From VAZQ01 sp036406655 (lineage in GTDB: Bacteria; Pseudomonadota; Alphaproteobacteria; Rhizobiales; Xanthobacteraceae): a DNA stretch of 64,000 nucleotides. Below, in pieces: positions 33,738 to 43,079 of this stretch. The notes below the pieces were generated by a model that did no database searches, was not told the DNA's origin, and saw only the letters and a program-made list of their open reading frames with translations. Location of the stretch: assembly GCA_036406655.1 (NCBI GenBank), contig DASXAP010000204.1, positions 14,201 to 78,200 of the forward strand. Reading direction: 5' to 3'. How positions within the stretch are numbered: position 1 is the stretch's first letter; every line of letters starts with the position of its first letter. The position numbers and the translations under genes were made by a program.

Positions 33738-35411
33738 CTACCGCTGCGCGAGGCTCGGCAGCTTGAGCCCGTGCCGGCGCGCGCAGGCGATCGCCTCCTC
33801 GTAGCCGGCATCGGCGTGGCGCATGACGCCGGAGGCGGGGTCGTTCCACAGCACGCGCTCGATCCGCCGCGCCGCCTCCGGGGTGCCGTCGCACACCACC
33901 ACCATTCCCGCGTGCTGCGAGTATCCGATGCCGACGCCGCCGCCGTGGTGGAACGACACCCAGGTGGCGCCGGAAGCGCAATTGAGGAGCGCGTTGAGCA
34001 GCGGCCAGTCGGACACCGCATCGGAGCCGTCCCTCATCGCTTCCGTCTCGCGATTGGGGCTGGCCACAGACCCCGAATCGAGATGATCGCGGCCGATCAC
34101 GATCGGCGCCGCGAGCTCGCCGCTCGCCACCATCGCGTTGAAGGCAAGCCCCAGCCGGTGGCGGTCGCCGAGCCCGACCCAGCAGATGCGCGCCGGCAGC
34201 CCCTGAAACCTGATGCGTGACCTCGCCATGTCGAGCCAGTTGTGCAGGTGGGCATCGTCGGGCATCAGCTCCTTCACCTTGGCATCGGTGCGGAAGATGT
34301 CCTCCGCCTCGCCCGACAATGCAGCCCAGCGGAACGGCCCGATGCCGCGGCAGAACAGCGGCCGGATATAGGCCGGCACGAATCCGGGAAAATCGAACGC
34401 GTCGGCGACCCCCATCTCCTTCGCCATCTGGCGGATGTTGTTGCCGTAATCGACGGTGGGCACGCCGCGATGACAGAAGTCGAGCATGGCGCGCACATGC
34501 GTGGCCATCGATTGCTTGGCCGCGCGCTCGACCGCCTTGGGCTCGCGCTCGCGCCGTGCCTCCCACTCGCCGAGGCTCCAGCCGGCCGGCAGATAGCCGT
34601 TGATCGGGTCATGCGCCGAGGTCTGGTCGGTCACCGCATCGGGCTTGATGCCCCGCCGCACCAGCTCCGGCACCATCTCGGCGGCATTGCCGAGCACGCC
34701 GATCGAGAGCGGCTTGCGTTCGCGGCAAGCGCGCTCGAGCATCGCCAGCGCCTCGTCGAGATCCCGCGCCTGCGCATCGAGGTATCCGCTCTTGCGCCGC
34801 ATCTCGATCCGCGAAGGCTGGCATTCGATTGCCAGGAGCGAGGCGCCCGCCATCGTCGCGGCCAGCGGCTGCGCGCCGCCCATGCCGCCGAGCCCGGCGG
34901 TGAGAATCCATCTGCCCTTGAGATTGCCGCCATAGTGGCGCCGGCCGAGCTCGGCGAAGGTCTCGTAGGTCCCCTGCACGATCCCCTGCGAGCCGATATA
35001 GATCCACGAGCCGGCGGTCATCTGCCCGTACATCATCAAGCCCTTGCGATCGAGCTCGTTGAAGTGATCGAGCGTCGCCCAGTGCGGCACCAGGTTGGAG
35101 TTGGCGATCAGCACGCGGGGCGCGTCGGCATGGGTGCGAAAGACGCCGACCGGCTTGCCCGACTGCACGCACAGCGTCTCGTCGGCTTCGAGCCCCCGCA
35201 GGGCCACGACCATCCGATCGAAGCTTTCCCAGTCGCGCGCGGCGCGACCAATGCCGCCATAGACCACGAGCTCCTGCGGCTTCTCGGCCACCTCGGGATC
35301 GAGGTTGTTCATCAGCATGCGCAGCGGCGCTTCCGTGAGCCAGCTTCGAGCGGAAAGCCGTGGGCCGCGCGGCGCGCGGATTACGCGGGCATTGTCGAGG
35401 CGTGTCGGCAT
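33738..35411 (-). CDS. hutU: Urocanate hydratase (urocanase)
   Basis: The second step of histidine breakdown: urocanate to 4-imidazolone-5-propionate, using tightly bound NAD+ as an electrophile. The 557-residue length is exactly typical. Visible family motifs are ELVVYGGIGRAARDW, the NAD-binding GRWILTAGLGGMGGAQPL, TDQTSAHDP, VDYGNNIRQMA and the active-site segment FPGFVPAYIRPLFCRGIGPF. ATG at 35411 follows a GAGGGAAAG site; the frame is open further upstream but without homology-like content. It lies 37 bp after hutH in the same operon. Confidence 0.97.
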   Translation of the reverse strand: MPTRLDNARVIRAPRGPRLSARSWLTEAPLRMLMNNLDPEVAEKPQELVVYGGIGRAARDWESFDRMVVALRGLEADETLCVQSGKPVGVFRTHADAPRVLIANSNLVPHWATLDHFNELDRKGLMMYGQMTAGSWIYIGSQGIVQGTYETFAELGRRHYGGNLKGRWILTAGLGGMGGAQPLAATMAGASLLAIECQPSRIEMRRKSGYLDAQARDLDEALAMLERACRERKPLSIGVLGNAAEMVPELVRRGIKPDAVTDQTSAHDPINGYLPAGWSLGEWEARREREPKAVERAAKQSMATHVRAMLDFCHRGVPTVDYGNNIRQMAKEMGVADAFDFPGFVPAYIRPLFCRGIGPFRWAALSGEAEDIFRTDAKVKELMPDDAHLHNWLDMARSRIRFQGLPARICWVGLGDRHRLGLAFNAMVASGELAAPIVIGRDHLDSGSVASPNRETEAMRDGSDAVSDWPLLNALLNCASGATWVSFHHGGGVGIGYSQHAGMVVVCDGTPEAARRIERVLWNDPASGVMRHADAGYEEAIACARRHGLKLPSLAQR

Positions 35412-35448
35412 CGGCTTTCCCTCAGCAGCGGAAGAACGAGGCGTTCGG

Positions 35449-36984
35449 TCACGGGCGGGCTCCGGCAAAACCCGGCAGGTCCACACCCGCCGCGGCGGCG
35501 ACGCCGCCCGAACCCACGAGCTCGCTCGCGGCGGCAATGTCGGGGGCGAGATAGCGATCCGCTTCGAGCTTCGGCACCCGCTCGCGCAGCCTGGCATGCA
35601 CCTGCTCGAGCGGCGCGCTCGATGTCAGCGGCCGATGGAACTCGCAGCCTTGCGCCGCCGCGAGGAGCTCGATTGCGACGATGTGGGCGGCGTTTTCCGC
35701 CATGGCGGCGAGCCGCCGGGCGGCATGCGCGGACATCGAGACGTGGTCCTCCTGGTTGGCGGAGGTCGGAATGGAATCGATGCTGGCGGGATGGGCGCGC
35801 TGCTTGTTCTCGGCAACCAGCGCCGCCGCCGTCACCTGCGCGAGCATGAAGCCGGAATTGATGCCGGGCTGCGGCGACAGAAAGGCCGGGAGGCGGGACA
35901 GCGCCGGGTCGATCAACATCGCGACCCGCCGCTCGGCAAGCGAGCCGATCTCGCAAACGCCGATCGCCAGCATGTCGGCGGCGAACGCCACCGGCTCGCC
36001 GTGGAAGTTGCCGCCCGAGAGCGCGATGTCCTCGACGATCAACGGGTTGTCGGTGACGCCGTTCGCCTCCGTCTCCAGCGTTGCCGCCGCCTGACGGGCG
36101 AGATCGAGGACCGCGCCCATCACCTGCGGCTGGCAGCGCAGGCAATAGGGGTCCTGCACACGGTCGTCGTCGACGAGATGGGAGGCGCGGATCGCGCTTT
36201 CCGCCATGAGAGCGCGCAGGGCCGCGGCCACCTCGCGCTGCCCGCGATGACCGCGCAGCGCATGGATGCGCGGGTCGAACGGGGTGTCGGAGCCCTTGGC
36301 GGCTTCCGTCGCGAGCGCCCCGGTCACCAACGCTGCCTGGAATACGCGCTCGATGGCGAACAAGGCGGCCAGCGCCTCCGCGGTCGAGAACTGGGTGCCG
36401 TTGAGCAGCGCCAGCCCCTCCTTCGGCCCGAGCACGACCGGCGCAAGCCCCGCGCGCGCCAATGCGGTCGCCGCCGGCATGCGCTCGCCGCCAAGCTGCG
36501 CTTCGCCGAAGCCGAGCATGGCCACCGCCATGTGCGCAAGCGGCGCCAGGTCGCCCGAGGCGCCGGCCGAGCCCTGGCTCGGAACGATGGGGATCACCTC
36601 GCGCGCCAGCATGGCTTCCAGCATCTCGACCGTTTGCCGGCGGATGCCGGAAGCCCCGCGTCCCAGGCTCGCGAGCTTCAACGCCATCATCAGCCGGACC
36701 TGCCGCATCGGCTCGCCGACGCCCGCGGCATGCGAGAGCACCAGGTTGCGCTGCAGTGCCGCGAGCTCGCCGGCCGGAATGTGGAGACTGGCGAGCTTTC
36801 CGAAGCCGGTGTTGACCCCGTAGGCCGGTCGCCCGCTCGCGACGATGGCATCGACCGCCCGCGCGCTCCGCTCGATTGCGGACCAGGCGCCGCGATCGAG
36901 CCGGGCCCCCGCGCCATCGGCGATGGCGCGCCACTCCGCAAGCCCGACCTGTCCCGGGGTCAGGGTGAGCACGCGGTCAGTCAT
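35449..36984 (-). CDS. hutH: Histidine ammonia-lyase
   Basis: Deaminates L-histidine to urocanate, the first step of the hut pathway. The MIO prosthetic group forms from Ala142-Ser143-Gly144 in QGSAGASGDLAPLAHM. The catalytic Tyr region GRPAYGVNTGFG is near residue 52-62, and SANQEDHVSM lies near 380. The 511-residue length is normal. The start is ATG 36984, which overlaps the hutI stop by 8 bp, indicating coupling in the order hutI, hutH, hutU. Confidence 0.97.
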   Translation of the reverse strand: MTDRVLTLTPGQVGLAEWRAIADGAGARLDRGAWSAIERSARAVDAIVASGRPAYGVNTGFGKLASLHIPAGELAALQRNLVLSHAAGVGEPMRQVRLMMALKLASLGRGASGIRRQTVEMLEAMLAREVIPIVPSQGSAGASGDLAPLAHMAVAMLGFGEAQLGGERMPAATALARAGLAPVVLGPKEGLALLNGTQFSTAEALAALFAIERVFQAALVTGALATEAAKGSDTPFDPRIHALRGHRGQREVAAALRALMAESAIRASHLVDDDRVQDPYCLRCQPQVMGAVLDLARQAAATLETEANGVTDNPLIVEDIALSGGNFHGEPVAFAADMLAIGVCEIGSLAERRVAMLIDPALSRLPAFLSPQPGINSGFMLAQVTAAALVAENKQRAHPASIDSIPTSANQEDHVSMSAHAARRLAAMAENAAHIVAIELLAAAQGCEFHRPLTSSAPLEQVHARLRERVPKLEADRYLAPDIAAASELVGSGGVAAAAGVDLPGFAGARP

Positions 36985-38194
36985 GAGCGCCTCTGTGCAC
37001 CCGCGCGTGCAGCGGATTGAATCCGAGCCGAAAGACCAGCTGTGCCGGGCGCTCGATATCCCAGATGGCGAGGTCGCAGCTTTTCCCGCGCTCGAGCGTG
37101 CCCCTCTCGGTGCCCCGGCCGAGCGCGCGTGCGGCTTCGCGCGTCACCCCGGCGATCACCTCCTCGACCGTGAGGCGAAACAGGGTAGCCGCCATGTTCA
37201 TGACCAGCAGCAGCGAGGTGATGGGCGAGGTGCCGGGATTGCTGTCGGTCGCAATGGCCATGGGCACCTGGTGCTGGCGGAAGGCGGCGACGGGGGGCAG
37301 CTGGCTCTCCCGCAGCACGTAGAACGCTCCCGGCAGGAGGACGGCGACCGTGCCGGCGCGCGACATCGCGGCCACGCCCTCCGCATCGGTGTATTCGAGG
37401 TGATCGGCGGAGAGGGCGCCATGCTCGGCGGCGAGCCTGGCTCCATGCAGATTGCTGAGCTGGTCGGCGTGAAGCTTCACCGGCAACCCGACAGCCCGCG
37501 CGGCGGCGAGCACCCGCGCGGCTTGCGCCGGCGAGAACGCTATCCGCTCGCAGAATGCGTCGACCGCATCGGCGAGGCGGTCGCGCGCCAGCCCCGGAAT
37601 GGCCGCGCAGACCTCGTCGATGTAGCGCTCGCTGTCGCCGTTCGCCTCGGGCGGCAGGGCATGCGCGCCGAGAAAGCTCGTCACCACCGCGACCCGGCGC
37701 TCCTCGCCGAGCCGGCGGGCGGCGCGGAGCATCCGCACCTCGGCATCTCGATCGAGCCCGTAGCCCGATTTGATCTCTGCAGCGGTGACGCCTTCTGCCA
37801 GCAGCCGATCGAGCCGCGGCAGCGCCGCAGCGACGAGCTCGTCCTCGCTCGCCGCCCGTGTCGCCTTGACGGTGGACAGGATGCCGCCGCCCGCGCGCGC
37901 TATGTCTTCATAGGAAGCTCCGGCAAGGCGCAGCTCGAACTCGTGCGCCCGATCGCCGGCATAGACCAGGTGGGTATGGCAATCGATCAGCCCAGGCGTG
38001 ATCCAGCGGCCGTCGAGACGGAAGCGATCGGCCGCATCCCAATCGCTCGGCAGGTCTCGCATGGAGCCCACGAAGGCGATGCGTCCGTCCATTGCGGCAA
38101 CCGCGCCCGGCTCCATGATCCCGAGTCCCGGCTTCCCGGCGACCAGCGTCGCCAGACGCCCATCGAGCCAGATCGCATCGAACCGCACGGTCAA
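36977..38194 (-). CDS. hutI: Imidazolonepropionase
   Basis: Hydrolyses imidazolonepropionate to N-formimino-L-glutamate. The amidohydrolase metal site is seen in DCHTHLVYAGDR near residue 70, KLHADQLSNLHGARLAAEHG near 235-255 and TDSNPGTSP near 310, plus EIKSGYGL near 138. The start is uncertain: TTG at 38194 has GGAGG six bases upstream and gives 405 residues, the usual length; ATG at 38224 would add ten residues. It is the first gene of the leftward hut operon, divergent from hutF. Confidence 0.94.
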   Translation of the reverse strand: MTVRFDAIWLDGRLATLVAGKPGLGIMEPGAVAAMDGRIAFVGSMRDLPSDWDAADRFRLDGRWITPGLIDCHTHLVYAGDRAHEFELRLAGASYEDIARAGGGILSTVKATRAASEDELVAAALPRLDRLLAEGVTAAEIKSGYGLDRDAEVRMLRAARRLGEERRVAVVTSFLGAHALPPEANGDSERYIDEVCAAIPGLARDRLADAVDAFCERIAFSPAQAARVLAAARAVGLPVKLHADQLSNLHGARLAAEHGALSADHLEYTDAEGVAAMSRAGTVAVLLPGAFYVLRESQLPPVAAFRQHQVPMAIATDSNPGTSPITSLLLVMNMAATLFRLTVEEVIAGVTREAARALGRGTERGTLERGKSCDLAIWDIERPAQLVFRLGFNPLHARVHRGAHD

Positions 38195-38359
38195 TCGGAG
38201 CCTCCGCAGCCCGCACGCATCCATAGCGTGTCGGCGCGCCAAGGGCGAAATGCAGGACCGCCGCGCAACGGAGATCCCGGATCACGCCGTCGTGCCGCAG
38301 GCCGCGATGGCTCCGCCCGGGCTACATGATCTGCGCGAGCTGCGCCTGGTGTCGAGCGC

Positions 38360-39751
38360 ATGCTAGAGCGGTGCGACCGGAGACATGAATTGGCACGCCA
38401 CCTGTTTTTCCACCACGCGTTGCTGCCGTCCGGCTGGGCGCGCGACGTTCGGATGACGATCGCAGACGGTATCATCGTCGAGCTCGAGCAGGGAGCCTCG
38501 AGCGAAGGGGCCGAGCAGGTCACCGGCATCGCGGTGCCGGGCCTGCCAAATCTCCACTCCCACGCGTTTCAGCGCGGGATGGCCGGATTGGCGGAGCGGC
38601 GCGGACGCAAAGCCGACAGCTTCTGGACCTGGCGCGAGGTGATGTACCAGTTCATCGACCGACTGACGCCGGACCACGTCGAGGCGATATCCGCCTTCGC
38701 TTATATGGAGATGCTGGAGGCAGGGTTCACGACGGTCGGTGAATTTCATTACCTGCACCACGATATCGATGGTCGGCCTTACGCCGACATCGGCGAGATG
38801 GCGCAGCGCATCGCCGCCGCCGCATCGGAAACGGGGATCGGCCTGACCTTGTTGCCGTCGTTCTATGCCCATGGCGGCTTCGGCGGCGCCCCGCCCACCG
38901 CCGGGCAGCGCCGTTTCCTCAATGAGCCTGATCGATACCTCCGGCTCATTGAGCGAGCGCGGGAAATCGTAGCCGTGCTGCCGACGGCATGCGTCGGATG
39001 TGCTCCGCATTCGCTGCGGGCGGTGACGCCGGAAGCCCTGCATCTGCTTTGTCAGGCGATGCCGGAAGGGCCTATTCACATTCATGCCGCCGAGCAGGTC
39101 CAGGAGGTGGAGGCGTCTGTCGCCACCCTCGGGCAGCGCCCGGTAGAGTGGCTCGTGGACAACGCCGGCCTGGATGAGCGCTGGTGCGTGGTGCATGCAA
39201 CCCACACGACCGAGCAGGAGATAGCCGCCCTGGCGGCCACCAAGGCTGTCGTCGGCCTTTGCCCGCTGACCGAGGCGTCGCTCGGGGACGGCATCTTCAA
39301 CGGTGCTCAATACCTGGCGAGGCGCGGCCGGTTCGGCATCGGCAGCGATTCCAACATTCAGATCGATGCCGGCGCGGAGCTGCGACAGCTGGAATACGCG
39401 CAGCGCCTGTCCCGGCGCGCCCGCAACGTGATGACTTCCCGGGAGGGCGAGTCGAACGGGCGGCGCCTGCTCGACGAGGCGCTTGCCGGTGGTGCCCAGG
39501 CGCTGGCGCAGCCGGTCGGTGCGTTGACCAGGAATTCGCGCGCCGACATCGTGCTGCTCGATGCCGATCACCCGGATCTTGGCGCGCGCCATGAGGACCA
39601 ATGGCTCGATGCCTGGATCTTCGTTGCCGGACGCGCCGCGGTTCGATCCGTGCTGATGGGCGGCGCGGTCGTGGTCGACGGCGGCCGCCACCGGTTACGG
39701 CAGCGGATCGAAACACGCTATCGGAAAGCGGTTGTCGACCTCGTCGCCTAG
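38360..39751 (+). CDS. hutF: Formimidoylglutamate deiminase
   Basis: Converts N-formimidoyl-L-glutamate to N-formyl-L-glutamate and ammonia, the branch used by pseudomonads and many alphaproteobacteria. The 463-residue amidohydrolase has metal ligands in NLHSHAFQRGMAGLAER (~62-78), IHIHAAEQ near 237, CVVHATHT near 272 and GIGSDSNIQIDA near 323. It is encoded divergently from hutIHU. The next enzyme, N-formylglutamate deformylase HutG, and the HutC repressor are not in the window. Confidence 0.95.
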   Translation: MLERCDRRHELARHLFFHHALLPSGWARDVRMTIADGIIVELEQGASSEGAEQVTGIAVPGLPNLHSHAFQRGMAGLAERRGRKADSFWTWREVMYQFIDRLTPDHVEAISAFAYMEMLEAGFTTVGEFHYLHHDIDGRPYADIGEMAQRIAAAASETGIGLTLLPSFYAHGGFGGAPPTAGQRRFLNEPDRYLRLIERAREIVAVLPTACVGCAPHSLRAVTPEALHLLCQAMPEGPIHIHAAEQVQEVEASVATLGQRPVEWLVDNAGLDERWCVVHATHTTEQEIAALAATKAVVGLCPLTEASLGDGIFNGAQYLARRGRFGIGSDSNIQIDAGAELRQLEYAQRLSRRARNVMTSREGESNGRRLLDEALAGGAQALAQPVGALTRNSRADIVLLDADHPDLGARHEDQWLDAWIFVAGRAAVRSVLMGGAVVVDGGRHRLRQRIETRYRKAVVDLVA

Positions 39752-39934
39752 AAGAAGCCGAGGCCCCGACGGGGTGCTCGAGAAAACCCGGATCTTCGCC
39801 AGTTGACCGTGCGATCATGGCGACGACCGCAGCCGTTGGCACCCGTCACGGATGCGTGTTAGTCTTCAAACACTTGGCTGCTGGCGGCCGAGCCTCCGAT
39901 TGCGGCGGCTCGAGGCAAGGGAAAGGGTTCGGAC

Positions 39935-40504
39935 ATGGCGAAGGAACCTATCGGGTCGGCCCGGATCGACACGAACGAAGCGGCTGCGGCGAAAGAGCCC
40001 GACACCCCGCAGGCGGATCGGGACGAGATCGCATCGCAAATGGTCGATCGTTATGCGCTGTGGAGCGGGGCTGCCGGGCTTATTCCGCTTCCGCTGGTCG
40101 ACGTGGCGACGGTGGGCGGTGTCCAGATTCAGATGCTGCGCAAGCTCGCGGAGCTCTACGGCGTCTCGTTCTCCGAGGACCTGGGCAAGGCCGTGCTGGC
40201 GAGCCTGGTCGGCTCGATGATTCCGGCGACCAGCAGCCTGGGCATCGCCAGCGTGCTCAAGGTCGTGCCGCTGATCGGAACCCCGATCGCCTGGATGACC
40301 ATGCCGGCTCTCTCGGCCGGTGCCACTTACGCCATCGGCAAGGTGTTCATCCGGCATTTTGCGACAGGCGGGACGTTGCTCGACTTCAATCCTCCCGATT
40401 ATCGGGAGTTTCTCAAGGCGCAGCGCGAGAAGTGGAGCCGACGCTCGGCGATCTCCACGCGGGCCCCCACCTCGCAAGACAGCCCGACCACGACGCCGCA
40501 TTGA
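39935..40504 (+). CDS. DUF697 family membrane-associated protein
   Basis: The function is unknown; DUF697 domains occur alone or after GTPase domains. The 189-residue product has a hydrophilic N-terminus, then YALWSGAAGLIPLPLVDVAT, with VQIQMLRKLAELYGVSFS completing the DUF697 signature. Two hydrophobic stretches (SLVGSMIPATSSLGIASVL, and a segment near 118-135 containing T-P-I-A-W-M) are followed by a polar tail. It stands alone downstream of hutF, with a 183-bp gap, so it is probably a separate transcription unit. Confidence 0.8.
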   Translation: MAKEPIGSARIDTNEAAAAKEPDTPQADRDEIASQMVDRYALWSGAAGLIPLPLVDVATVGGVQIQMLRKLAELYGVSFSEDLGKAVLASLVGSMIPATSSLGIASVLKVVPLIGTPIAWMTMPALSAGATYAIGKVFIRHFATGGTLLDFNPPDYREFLKAQREKWSRRSAISTRAPTSQDSPTTTPH

Positions 40505-40590
40505 CCGGCAGCTCCAGCCGCCGGTGCGGGGTCTGCAACGGCCCTAGTATCTCGACACAATGATTTTGATCGTTTGAATTGGCATTGCGG

Positions 40591-40660
40591 TCATGGCCGG
40601 CCTCGTGCCGGCCATCTCGATCCTGAATCGGGATCGCCGGGACAAGCCCGGCGATGACAG
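40591..40660. repeat. REP-like intergenic palindrome, copy 2 (compound)
   Basis: Three consecutive hairpins fill the gap between convergent genes: ATGGCCGGC/GCCGGCCAT (40593-40615, perfect 9-bp stem), CGATCC/GGATCG (40618-40636) and CGCCGGG/CCCGGCG (40635-40653). The first shares the GTCATGGCCGG core with copy 1; the last is the GCCGGGACAAGCCCGGC variant on the opposite side. The position between stop codons fits a transcript-end or mRNA-stabilising role. Confidence 0.75.
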
Positions 40661-40680
40661 CGACAAGGCGTGGCGCTGCC

Positions 40681-41325
40681 CTAGGCGCGCGCACGAATGA
40701 ACGCCAGGGCTACGAGATGCGTCGAGACGCAGAAGCGCAGCTCGACCACGCGACTGTTGCGCAGACGGGCGGTGCGATCGGCGAGGCTTACTTCCACCTC
40801 GTGATGCTCGAGGAAGGTCCGGTCGAGCGGGTAGACCGCCTTGTACACTGCCTCCTTGGCGACGAACAGCAGCCGGCCCTGGTACGGATCCGCGGCAACA
40901 GACCCCCGCTCCTGGGGTGTCGTCACCATGTCCAGCAGCTCGGGCGGCAGGGCTTCCGCCGGCTCGACGTCGATTCCGAGGGCACCGACGGCGCCCTGCC
41001 TCGCTACCGCGGCCACTGCAACGGCGGAGTCGTGGGCAAGCGAGCCTATGACCCCCGCCGGCCAGGCCGGCGGCCCCGCACGCGTTCTCGGCACAGGGCA
41101 TCCCGGATGCCCGAGCTGCGCCAAGAGCGAGCGGGCGACGATCCGGGCGGCGCCGCTCGCCCGCCGCACCTTGTCGATGCTCCGGGTGAAGGCCTCCGCC
41201 TCTTCCGGCAGCAACGCAAGCTCGTCGCCGGACGCGATCAGACGATGACCGATCAGCACCCCCGGCACGGCTATGGCCGCAAGCTCCGACTGCAGGACGG
41301 GATCGGTCGAGCCGCCACAACTCAT
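40681..41325 (-). CDS. 4'-phosphopantetheinyl transferase (EntD/Sfp-like)
   Basis: Transfers the phosphopantetheine arm of CoA to carrier proteins of fatty-acid, polyketide or peptide synthesis. The Mg-binding motif GIDVEPAEALP is near residue 118, and the second motif LFVAKEAVYKAVYPLDR near 155 carries the expected Lys-Glu-Ala. The N-terminal half (LPEEAEAFTRSIDKVRRASG) follows the EntD subgroup. ATG 41325 gives 214 residues, normal length. No carrier-protein synthase is in the window, so its client lies elsewhere. Confidence 0.9.
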   Translation of the reverse strand: MSCGGSTDPVLQSELAAIAVPGVLIGHRLIASGDELALLPEEAEAFTRSIDKVRRASGAARIVARSLLAQLGHPGCPVPRTRAGPPAWPAGVIGSLAHDSAVAVAAVARQGAVGALGIDVEPAEALPPELLDMVTTPQERGSVAADPYQGRLLFVAKEAVYKAVYPLDRTFLEHHEVEVSLADRTARLRNSRVVELRFCVSTHLVALAFIRARA

Positions 41326-41481
41326 GGCGCAACCGCCGGCGTCGTCCCTCCCCGCTACACGGTCCGCTACGCGGGGAGGGATTGGAGCGGCAGCGCGCTG
41401 CGGTGGGACGCGGGGCGCGGCGATATCTCCTACTGGCCGCGCGCGCCCGCGGCGCAGGCCTTCTTCAGCCCTGCGCGGCAA

Positions 41482-41718
41482 TCAGGTTTCCGCCTCGCAC
41501 TTCTTCATGAAGCTCGTCTTGGCGGCGCCGGACAGCTTCTTGCCCTCGCTGCTCACCGCGCGAGTTGCGCAGCACTTCCTGATCGCGCTCGTCCGCGCCG
41601 CTCCGGCAAGCGCCTTGCCGTCCTTGCTCATGGCCTGGCTCGCGCACGAGGGGCCCTGCGCCGCGGCCGGCGCAAAGGCGAAGATCGACAGCACCAATGC
41701 TAGAAAGACAGCTTTCAT
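41482..41718 (-). CDS. PsiF-like small secreted protein
   Basis: A 78-residue exported protein: signal peptide MKAVFLALVLSIFAFAPAAA, then two tandem ~26-residue repeats, each starting with Cys and ending with Lys-Cys around a G-x-A-(R/K)-T-S core, matching the PsiF repeat first seen in a phosphate-starvation-inducible E. coli protein. The function is unknown. ATG 41718 is preferred because AAAGGAG sits six bases upstream; an ATG two codons earlier touches the Shine-Dalgarno. Confidence 0.78.
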   Translation of the reverse strand: MKAVFLALVLSIFAFAPAAAQGPSCASQAMSKDGKALAGAARTSAIRKCCATRAVSSEGKKLSGAAKTSFMKKCEAET

Positions 41719-41997
41719 GGTCATCTCCTTTCGAGGCCAGCTCCTCGTTCACACGTCATGGCTGCGCTTGTCCCGGCCGGCTCGACATGCAAGTCACGCG
41801 GGCAGTCGGGCGGTCCCGGTTCCGGATCGCGACGAGCTCCCTTGCAGCATCATCATACAGCAATGCTTGGAAATCGGCAGGGCCATTCTCCGGATGGCTC
41901 CTCTGCACGAGCGTGCCGACGGGAGCGGCCGCTGCCAAGCGGTATCGAGCGGCAGCGCGCAGCGGCAGCAACAAGAGGCCGCGGCTGCCGGGGTCGC

Positions 41998-42984
41998 TCA
42001 GCGTTTCAGCGGCAGATCGTCGGAGTGCTCCGCCGCGAGATCCTCGTCGATGGCCGGTGAAGCCACTTGCGGCGGCTCCTTGAGATCGGCCGCCTCCCCC
42101 GGCTTGCCGATCAGCGCGAGCGCCGCGCGCAGCTGCCCGCCGCTGCGGTGAAGCACGTCCATCGCCTCCTCGGGGCTGCAGCCGCTCAGCAGCAGCGCGG
42201 CGATCTTCAGGTTGCCGTCGGCGGCGCTCAGCGCCTCTCGAATGGCCTCGGGCGGCCGCCCGGTCAGCCGGAGCAGGATGTTTTCACTGCGCCGCACCAG
42301 CTTTTCGTTCACCGCCTGCAGGTCGACCATCAGCCCTTCATAGACCCGCCCGAGCAGGATCATCACCAGCGACGAGAGGACGGTCAGCACGATCCGCTGC
42401 GCGGTGCCGGCCTTCATCCGCGTCGAGCCGGCGATCGGCTCGGTGCCGGTATCGAGCTCGATCGGATGGTCCGCCTCCGCGAGAAGCGGCGTGCCGGGAT
42501 TGTTGGCGATACCGATGGTGAGCGCCCCGCGCTCCTTGGCTTCGCGCAGGCAGGCGACGGTGAACGGGGTAGTGCCGCTGGCCGCCACCGCGATCAGCAC
42601 GTCGTTCTCCCCGATGCCGTTGCGCCGCACCAGGGCGCGCGCCTGCTCGACCTCGTCCTCGGCTCCTTCGACGGGGTGCAGCAATGCATCCCGGCCGCCG
42701 GCCATCAGCAGCAGGAGCCGTTCGCCCGGCCAGCTGAAGGTAGGCATCAGCTCGGCGCCGTCCTGCACCGCCAGCCGCCCCGAGGTGCCAGCCCCGGCAT
42801 AGACAAGCCGGCCGCCCCGCCGGAGGCGGGCTTCGGTCGCCAGCGCCGCCCGTTCCACCGCCGGCCGCGCGGCCCGGACGGCCGCTACCGCCGCGAACTG
42901 TCCCTCGATCATCGCATCGAGGATGTCGGCAGGGTCCCAGACGTCGATCCCGGAATAGCGTGGGCTGGGGCGTTCTGTTTCCAT
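41998..42984 (-). CDS. murQ: N-acetylmuramic acid 6-phosphate etherase
   Basis: Cleaves the D-lactyl ether of MurNAc-6-P to give GlcNAc-6-P and D-lactate in peptidoglycan recycling. The SIS fold holds RLVYAGAGTSGRLAVQDGAE near residue 60, with the catalytic Glu, VAASGTTPFTVACL near 130 and GSTRMKAGTAQRIVLTVLSS near 185. The C-terminal helical part is followed by an extra ~25-residue acidic tail, so the protein (328 aa) is slightly longer than usual. ATG at 42984 is used. It is divergent from the kinase-deaminase-nagA operon. Confidence 0.94.
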   Translation of the reverse strand: METERPSPRYSGIDVWDPADILDAMIEGQFAAVAAVRAARPAVERAALATEARLRRGGRLVYAGAGTSGRLAVQDGAELMPTFSWPGERLLLLMAGGRDALLHPVEGAEDEVEQARALVRRNGIGENDVLIAVAASGTTPFTVACLREAKERGALTIGIANNPGTPLLAEADHPIELDTGTEPIAGSTRMKAGTAQRIVLTVLSSLVMILLGRVYEGLMVDLQAVNEKLVRRSENILLRLTGRPPEAIREALSAADGNLKIAALLLSGCSPEEAMDVLHRSGGQLRAALALIGKPGEAADLKEPPQVASPAIDEDLAAEHSDDLPLKR

Positions 42985-43079
42985 GATCGGCGGTATTCCA
43001 ACCGGTAGAGACAACTCACGCGATCCAAAATCGTTCTTGGGCGTTTTCCAACCGGGACCCGCGGACGAGGGAGGCACGA

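Noticed and set aside
34242..35849. A 535-residue plus-strand frame opposite hutU and hutH
   Set aside because: Antisense to two unmistakable enzymes; no motifs of its own.
42067..43008. A 313-residue plus-strand frame opposite murQ
   Set aside because: Antisense shadow; murQ motifs lie on the minus strand and this frame is Arg/His-rich without family features.
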